Both the position numbers and the translations under genes were made by a program. The notes under the pieces were generated by a model. That model saw only the letters and a list, made by a program, of their open reading frames with translations, ran no database searches and was not told where the DNA came from. This document shows positions 56,701 to 64,000 of a stretch of DNA of 64,000 nt, one piece after another. The stretch covers positions 124,001 to 188,000 of the forward strand of contig BQMF02000646.1 in NCBI GenBank assembly GCA_027922465.2. The letters run 5' to 3'. How positions within the stretch are numbered: position 1 is the stretch's first letter; each line of letters starts with the position of its first letter. The stretch is from Turritopsis dohrnii. Its lineage: Eukaryota; Cnidaria; Hydrozoa; Anthoathecata; Oceaniidae.

Positions 56701-59641
56701 TATTTCTCTTCTTTAATTTCTTCTGTTTTAACACAATCTGAACGTTTATTGCAGATATTTTTGCGGTGAACTGTTTAATAAAGGTACTTGCAAATGGAGA
56801 GTGTTAAATGGAGATCGTCAACAAATATTAATGAACGATTATGATTGTGAAAACGGAAACTTTTTGGTAAGGAGTTTGATCTATTTATCTATTTATTTAA
56901 ATCTATTTATGACAACTGATAAATTGTTTTACACCTAATCTGCAGCCTTATCAGTACGTTCATGTCACTTCATCTTTGGTCGGCAATCAACATATCTTTA
57001 ATTACAGTTGTAAAGTTTTTAGTACTGCCCAATCCAGTTCATGCTTCAAATGCTGCCATACTCGGCTGTTAGAAAATTTAATTAAGTTTACTGACACTGT
57101 CGCTGATGAAAAGCCACCATATATAAATGAACTTGTAAGTTAGTATCATTTTCATAAATAATAAAGAAAAATACATAATGATCACGTTTGAATTGATAAT
57201 AGATTTTCTGAACTTATTTTAGTTTGTTACCAATGCCATATCTTGCGCTGACCAACCGGTAGTGGTCTTGAGAGGAAAGTCTGATGTCAGAAAGTATTCT
57301 GTTGTTGTGGATGATTGTGCTGAGATAGTTTCTATATTCACAATCGCCAATACCAAGCGAACAGTTGTACAATGCCATTCTTCGTGTTGCAAGATGAGAA
57401 AAGGCTACAAGAGGAAAATCCAGTCCTTGTTAGAAGAGTCGGAGTTATGCCCTCATTTATCAATGTTTAAGCCGTTCTTCCTGAGTAATCTTGACGATTT
57501 TGTTCTTGAAAGTGATGATATTTCCACGTTTCTGCCTGAGAAAAAGGTAATGTTTGCTAATAAGTCACTAATAATGTTGCGTTTAGTAAATAGCAGCTCA
57601 CAACCGATGGACCTTGATTATCAAACTCTAATTCTTTTTTTCAGTGGGAACAAGTGTTTGATGTTGAATCTGGTTTGTGGTCATTTGGTAAAAATTCTCC
57701 AAGTACACAAATTGTTTCCCATGATAGATTTGACCCAGCTTTAAAAAGAAACGTTATTGTGCGTGATAATTTCAGTAATGAAGAACTGATAATCTTCACA
57801 CCTCCTGCTCCAGATAGTACTTGTAGTTGTATAGTAAGTTTTTCGAGCATTATACGAATTCTCTATTCTACTTATAATTCTTCTAGTGATAAAAGGATTC
57901 ATTATTGTTTGATAACTAGGCTGGTTGGTCATCGCCTGAATTTCCTGAAGGAATAGTACAGAGAGAAGACTGTGCAACTCTTTATACCGACAAAAGACCT
58001 TTAGACGTTGTTGTTAATAAGCGTTTCTGTGTTGCTCGCAAATGTGAATTGGCTTGGTCTGGTGAAATGGAGTGCATTTATCGTCTGTCAGGAAAAGTTT
58101 GTGCTGGTTATGAGGTGGGATGGCAATTCGTTGAATCAGTAAATAATGGAAAGATGAGTTTTAGTGGCTTTGTGAAACTTATGAACTATTGTTATAAGGT
58201 GCGAAATCCTAATTCCCAGTTTATGTCAGTTAACTCCTTTATCAATTGGTGGTTTGGTTGGGCTTCTCACATGAAGATAGATTTTAGGCAGTCATGTAAC
58301 GGATGTGGTAGTTCGCCCTCTTTACTGGCGTGTGATGGAACTAAAGTTGGTATTGGTTTTAAAAATGCTTTCGTAAATCCTATTGAAACTGTTCATGATG
58401 ATGTTGTATTACCTACGCCATTACGACGAACAGATCGCTCTTTCATCGTTTCGAAGAAGGAGAGAGACGCGGCATTTTATCGAAACATGCGACTTCATTT
58501 AATGAATTTGTCGAAAGAAATACTCGGTGAATACCAACGTCCAACTCATACATCCCTTGTAGAATGGAATTCATTGACGGAAGAGTTGAAAGGTTGCATC
58601 CCATCGCCGGCTGTCCCGTTATTTACTAGATTGTTGTCTAGTCAAATGCATGATAAAGAGAGGAAAAGTGTTTCGGCTTTTTTTAAGCAACTGTCATCTG
58701 ATAGTTCTGTAGACGTAATAATACCGTATTGTGCAGTAGATGTTTTAACAAAATTTGCTTTCGACTGTATTGCTGGCAACTGCTCGCCATCACAAGTCCT
58801 CAACTTTTCTTATCGACAAGCATTTTTCAATCGGGATGTGACAGATCTGTTGATAACATCATCACAGTTTACGTCTAATGGCCTACCAGCACCCGATGTT
58901 ATCGATTTGCTGTTATACCTCACTTCATTTGTGAAGGGTTTGCATGCCTTTGATACGCCATCTGAGTCGGCGGTTCCTATTACTGGAACATATAACCCAG
59001 CAAAGTACGGACGCGCCTTCTACTTCACATCTCACGGTCAACAATTGAGAACAATGAGAAAGTTCACCATCGACGTGGAAAATGAAAGAGCGTCAAAGAA
59101 AGCAGCTGGCTTTGACGATACACCTTCAGAAAGATGCATTAAAGTTTCCCCACAGGTTTCTCAAAGTGGGATGACCTTTGTATTTTTCTGGTTTTGTCCA
59201 CTACATGGGCATTGTTACGGCTTTCACATCATTTCAGGCAGTGAAGGACGTAAAGATGCCAGCGCAGCTCTTTATACGCATGCTGAAATTCCACCATCAG
59301 TTGTTTTTTACGATCATGCATGCAGTTTAAGTGAATGCGTGAAGAACCGTGAATCAGGTTTCTTTCAGCATACCCGATTTTATCACGATGTTTTTCACGG
59401 TTTTACACACAAATGTACTTCTGCTTTCCGTTCAAGTTCAATCCTCGGTTTTGAAGATTGCAATACATCTGTTTGTGAGCAGTTTAACTCCTATATTCAA
59501 CGGATCAAGTCTTCAGTCAAGCTAATGAGTCAAACACATTTCATGTTTTTCTTTCAGTATTTCATACATCAGTGGAATATCTCACGGGCAGATAGTTTTG
59601 AGAAACGCCGCAGAATTGCTGGTTTAGGTATGGACGGTTAA
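53726..59641 (+). CDS. KDZ-type transposase gene, multi-exon, one in-frame TGA
   Basis: Phase-consistent exons: 55212-55583, 55663-55843, 55916-56548, 56755-56866, 56946-57134, 57223-57546, 57645-57833, 57920-59641, all GT-AG. Likely upstream exons: 53726-53780, 54814-54859, 54948-54979, 55054-55102. Start not found. Together over 1,200 codons. The last exon matches the Kyakuja-Dileera-Zisupton transposase core: LLACDGTKVG (Asp at 58334), ITGTYNPAKYGRAFYF, WFCPLHGHCYGFH, VFYDHACSL (Asp at 59312), TSVCEQFNSYIQ (Glu at 59477). Upstream Cys clusters (CHSSCCKMRKGYK with LCPHL; SCFKCCH) fit the CxC zinc modules of such proteins. A TGA at 56304-56306 inside exon 55916-56548 interrupts the frame, so the copy is probably inactive unless the stop is recoded or an assembly error. 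Alternative: a domesticated relative such as HMGXB3. No clear flanking TIRs found. Confidence 0.75.
54085..54540. repeat. AATAAGAACA-rich repeat in a KDZ intron
   Basis: Many copies of AATAAGAACA and GCCTCAG/CTGAGGC words. Partly mirrored ends (TTTTATAAGAACACAAGCC; TGGTTCTTATAAAAAAAGC) suggest a TIR element of ~450 bp. Borders uncertain. Confidence 0.4.
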
Positions 59642-60839
59642 AGAGTAGCAATGGGTATCGAGAATTTCGTTACTTTTAGTATTGAACATCTGAGACGTCC
59701 TACGATGTTAATGTTTCATTCATGATTCTATCGCAACAATTTACAATAAAATGTACGTACTTGTTCATCCTTATATACGATAGTGATGAAGTCTTCTTCC
59801 ACTTTAAACCAAGCTTGAGGTGAGTACTGTTGTTAGTTGTATGTTTTCTTATTAAGAAGAAATCACATCGTAATGATTATTATTGGTTATTTTTGTCTCC
59901 GTCATAACTACCCACCTTCTAAATATTGGTTTAATGGTTTCTAATGGTCCATCATAGCAGTCGAATGTGTATCTAAAGGACAAGAAACCTTGTTTCGGGG
60001 TTGAATTTCCTTAAGTAAGTGTCTTATCCGTCGATGTTTTTGTGGGGATTATTTTTAAACAAAATTGAAAAAATGGCACAAGATATTTTATAATGGATTG
60101 GGCAAGTCTCTTGAACTCTCTCGTTTACAACAGATTCGCTATAAAGGTCGCAGTAAGCGACAGAGTGTACATGTGAGGCGGTCGAGACGTAGATGAGGTC
60201 GTCAGATCACAGTCGTGTTTGTGTTCTTATGGTGCAAATACATGTAAAATAGGGAAAAGCTACAATGATATATGGGAATTATTAAGTCATGTAGAACATT
60301 CAAAATGAAATGAGAGATGATGGGTCATAACGTAACGATGGACGCTCAGGACAGGAAAACAATACACTTTCGAATGCAGAAATGAAACACCGAAGAGCAC
60401 ATCTCTATCCTTACCAGTACCAAAAGTAGAAATCCAGATTTCCTATATTACAATGACAATGACGACACGAAGAGCCTTGAAGCCACAGAGTCTGAACAAA
60501 GTGATACAAGAATGAGCAACTACTCATTATACTTGACATTTAATTAATTACTTTTCCTCAACCTTTTGCGCAAGGCTATTTCCTACCGAAGATAGTCAAA
60601 AACAGTCCGAATTTGAATCCTCACAAGAATTCTTAAAGTAGATCGTTCTTCGAGTTAAGCTGCTGGTAGGGAAAATGATAGCAAGAGCTCGCTGACAATC
60701 TAGCCATGGGAATTTTTGCTTGGGCCGAGATAATGAGAAATCAATAAGGTTAAACTGGCTCGTAATTGTGTGTTACAAAAGATGAGCAAGCGATTTTTTA
60801 GATAGATAGGTATATTTTCTGTGCAACAAACGGTACATT
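59642..60839. other. KDZ 3' flank, no gene recognised
   Basis: 3' UTR then AT-rich DNA. No other supportable feature. Confidence 0.4.
59745..59750 (+). terminator. polyadenylation signal AATAAA for the KDZ gene
   Basis: Canonical hexamer ~105 nt after the stop codon on the same strand, a normal distance for a short 3' UTR. Confidence 0.45.
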
Positions 60840-60966
60840 ATTTTGAACAAATGTATTTTTAAGTAATATTATGCCGTCTTAAAAATAGGACTTCCAAAAG
60901 GCCTTTATTTTGTGGAAGCGTATGATCAAACATGTCAAAGGATGTCACCAAATCAATGTCTGCTTA
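60840..60966. repeat. ~130 bp direct repeat, unit 1
   Basis: Shares ATGCCGTCTTAAA, CTTCCAAAAGGCCTTTATTT, GTGGAAGCGTATG and GTCAAAGGATGTCACCAAAT with 61053-61184. Confidence 0.85.
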
Positions 60967-61052
60967 ATAAGAGTCAATCTGGAAAACGATCGGTGCATGT
61001 CATGATTGGGATATTGCATCCAAAACGAACTGACATTTCACATAAGAACCTC

Positions 61053-61184
61053 ATATTTTGAGCAAACTTATTTTTAAGTAGTATTATGCCGTCTTAAAGA
61101 TAGCACTTCCAAAAGGCCTTTATTTTGTGGAAGCGTATGGATCAAACATGTCAAAGGATGTCACCAAATCAATTGTCTTCTTAA
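61053..61184. repeat. ~130 bp direct repeat, unit 2
   Basis: Second copy of the 60840-60966 unit, separated from it by ~86 bp. Similarity is about 90 percent by eye. Confidence 0.85.
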
Positions 61185-62941
61185 TCTTTAGTTGGATGCA
61201 TGAAACGAAAAGGTGCTTTGTGGTTGGTCGTAGCAGGATGAATTGCCTATGAGACGACATTCAGGGCAACCAGTTTCAAAAGATTTCTCTATCAATACAC
61301 CTATCCAACTTTTTGCGACTTGGCAAAATCAGTAGTCAGTTGTGATCTATTACGTGGGTTTTGAATATATTTTGAAATGTCTTTTTGCCTTACAAGTTCA
61401 AAACCGAATCAGTTTTCTCAAGAAATACCCAAATTAAAAATAAAAGAAAGCTTCAGAAGAAATTTTAGTACGCACAAAAGACGAATTGTTGAAGAAGTTG
61501 TAAGAAATTTGACACATGCAAAAAACATAGTTAAAAAACAACTCCAGTGTTGTTGTTTCTCTGAAATCACGTGAAGAGGATAAAGAGAGCCTTTCAAGTT
61601 TAATCTCAGCTGGGCAGAAGAAGTCGCAGGAGAAACGTTTTCTGGAATCTCATTAAAAATCTATCGGCCGTGTAAATCCAACATTTTGTAACTTTTCTCA
61701 AACCACGACTTTTTCCGCCAAGCGAAGGTTCAGCTATGTATAAAACATCTATGGAATTTCTCTATTAAATAACTTTGTCTTCAGGTATCGATGGAAATTT
61801 CCGTTTATCGCTCGTGATGGGGAGATTACGCTATTTAGCTGATTAGCCTCAATTCCATCCGCTTTCTGAAAATGTGTAGATAGACGATCATAGTATCTAT
61901 GGTTGTTCAAAAAGATATAATTTGGATGATAATATGACAAAATGATTCACTTTCTATTACAGACTTTTATTAAAACTTTTGCATTCAATCAACTTACTTG
62001 CGACAAATCTTGCAAGGCAATGGTATTGTTGGACCGGATTGAAATATTTTGGTGAGACGATTATAATACCGTACTTCACGACGTTTTCAGGAACATAAGG
62101 CAAAATGGCGATCCACTTTGTCTCCGATGTATGTGCAGCCCTTAAATGGTCATGATATTAAATACCTTTTCTTCTGATTTTGAAACTCAATTCGAACGGC
62201 ATCAATAGAAACTAAATTTTATTTCCCACTTTCGTTTCTTTACAAATTTCAACAACCTCGTCTTTTTCTTGGATCTTCAAACAAAAACATTGATAAAGGT
62301 AACTAACAAAACTCTAAAAACGATCTAAGTAGTTAATACCTTTCATTATCATCTTTTACACCCTTGCATATATTGTGTTGGAAAGGTTTACCTGGAGATC
62401 TCATATCTATATGAGAGCCATTTTCAATAGTTGAATGTTACTGCTATTCTCATAAGTACTGCTGTACAAAATACTGCAGTTGATGTTTGTAAATAATGAG
62501 CATTAAATTCATCATTCGCAACCATATGATGGACTGCAAATCACGTCTGATGCAGCGATGTGGATTATGCAAAAAGATAGACGAATAGATAGCTGCTGAA
62601 ACTTACGGACAGAAACATTAACGGAACAAGAAAAAAACATATAATGCTACAACTGCTTTCGTATTTACTATCAAATTTATAACTTTTTGTTTGAGTTCTG
62701 ATTAAGAAAAAACAGAATAGCATAAAAGAATTTAATTCATGTTGTATCTGAAAACGCAAGTAAAAACTAAGTAAAAAAGGCTGAGATTCAAGAGAAGAGA
62801 AGAGTTTCCAAGGTCATTAGAATGACTTTGAAATAATTTTTATCGTTTTTCCTAATGCGAATAACATTAATCATTACTTAATTTTAGCAGAATCTCCAAC
62901 ACAGTATTCAGTATTGCTCATTTTACTCAGTCAAGAGCCAT
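61185..62941. other. no gene recognised
   Basis: AT-rich DNA. Short ORFs at 61377-61574, 61749-61940 and 62565-62759 show no family resemblance. Confidence 0.4.
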
Positions 62942-63751
62942 TTATGCGGAAAAATAACCAAAACCGCTCTGGATCGTCTGTTTGGGCATAAACGGGTTAA
63001 ACACATCGTCTGACGTGATACAATCTTCTGCAGCAACTAAAAAGAGAAGTAGTGCAGTACCAAGTTATATAAGGAAAGCATGATCTTACAAGTGTAAAGT
63101 ATAAAAGTTTCTAAAAACTTATCAGAATGTACCCTACATAAATCACCAGGTCCATAGCATGATTGACAATATAAGATTGTTCACTGTTAAAAGAGAATGA
63201 AAGTTCTTACAGACTTCTCCAAGAGGTTTTTGTTTCCTTCTGATTGCGGATCTTCATTACACCTTGAAGATTAAATCACAAAAAAGACAGACATTGTTGA
63301 CAATGGGAAATTCCAGAAGAAGTGTCACCAACAACTGTAATTGAGATATTTGACTTATTTATGATAAATTAACTGTCTAAAAGCATTTTCTGAACTATGA
63401 AGATGAAGAGAACAGCTGAGGATTAGAAAGGAAATTTATAATCATTTGAATTAAATATAATTTAGCTATAACGGTAAGAAACATAATCGTCAGGCTTCTA
63501 TTCTCACCACATTAAAATAGGAAGCTTACTGAGTTAGAACTTAAATTTGAAATACTGCTTAAATCATCCAAACACCAAAAGCGCCATTTACTATTATAAC
63601 TACGGCACATAATACCTAGAGCAGTTAGCTATGGTGTCAAATAATGACATTAGCTTCTCTGTTTTAGACGCAATTACAGATAAAACTGAATCTCGCTCTC
63701 ACCCTCTGCTTGCTTGGATACACTTGTTTCAGCTACAGCAACATCCACCAT
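62942..63751 (-). CDS. possible two-exon 46-aa gene
   Basis: Exon 1 63751-63703 starts ATGG (MVDVAVAETSVSKQAE) and ends G before GTGAGA. Exon 2 63036-62942 follows CTCTTTTTAG and reads AAEDCITSDDVFNPFMP then TIQSGFGYFSA and TAA. Phases fit (1+2), joining at a Val. The composition looks protein-like against a poor AT background. It could instead be the last exons of a larger gene whose start lies beyond the window. No family recognised. Confidence 0.3.
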
Positions 63752-63832
63752 GATTAACATTAGACTGTGCACTAAACGTGTGCTCTATTATAGCAGTCTA
63801 ATTCTTAGAAAATTTTAAGATTATTGTAATAA

Positions 63833-63900
63833 CTAGAATCCCAGGTAAAACATTTTTACCAGTTTCAATCAATGTGAGCTGAACCGCAGAGAAAGGCTTA
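63833..63900 (-). mobile_element. Helitron-like 3' end
   Basis: On the + strand ACTAGAATCCCAGGTAAAAC followed by ATTTTTACC is the complement of a GGTAAAAA/TTTTACC hairpin plus CTAG-T. The element would extend rightward, perhaps past the window edge. Confidence 0.5.
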
Positions 63901-64000
63901 GTAAAATAAATTTCTCCTAGAAACAACCAAACATCAACATAAAAAAAATTGGAACATCAAACGTTTAATATTAAGCTCCTTTTAACAGAAAGCATGCTGT

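Overview
This is a eukaryotic, very probably metazoan, stretch of AT-rich DNA. Protein genes are split into many small exons with canonical GT-AG borders, and most of the rest is interspersed repeats. A SMURF-type E3 ligase (C2, three WW, HECT) shows it is animal. Gene content (a MACPF/TSP1 protein with Cys-rich repeats, a KDZ transposase) and the MITE types suggest a cnidarian or similar marine invertebrate. That placement is inference.

Layout. 1-12.5 kb has no convincing gene. It holds foldback and TIR elements, including a deeply nested stack at 8.5-11.5 kb with two Helitron-like elements joined head to tail. 12.55-24.44 kb (+) is a complete 21-exon SMURF gene of 803 codons. Its introns contain a PIF/Harbinger-derived MITE, other TIR elements and several copies of a ~115 bp MITE, which continues downstream to 27.9 kb (14 copies in the window). 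30.6-50.07 kb (-) is a MACPF gene. Reading 5' to 3' it encodes a MACPF-like region, a small Cys-rich segment, a TSP1 domain and six copies of a six-cysteine 'CGSG' repeat; its 5' end was not found.

The 10.5 kb MACPF intron (31.66-42.15 kb) carries a 5'-truncated LINE, two copies of a ~460 bp sequence, an 18-unit 114 bp minisatellite, a broken tyrosine-recombinase-like gene on the + strand, two small acidic/basic ORFs on the - strand, and a second array rich in GTAACA. The GTTAC/GTAACA-rich arrays lie on both sides of the recombinase with their motifs inverted, so this could be one decayed large mobile element. Another MACPF intron (44.6-49.98 kb) holds three head-to-tail Helitron-like units inserted in a TIR element.

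53.7-59.64 kb (+) is a multi-exon KDZ-type (Kyakuja-Dileera-Zisupton) transposase gene. Its large last exon carries D, D and E residues in the expected contexts, and one TGA stop interrupts an upstream exon. 59.7-64 kb is mostly empty apart from a ~130 bp duplication, a possible two-exon 46-aa gene on the - strand and a Helitron 3' end.

The SMURF and MACPF genes look like host genes, and everything else recognisable is mobile-element derived. No rRNA, tRNA or CRISPR array was seen. All exon borders were read by eye from splice motifs, reading phase and family resemblance.
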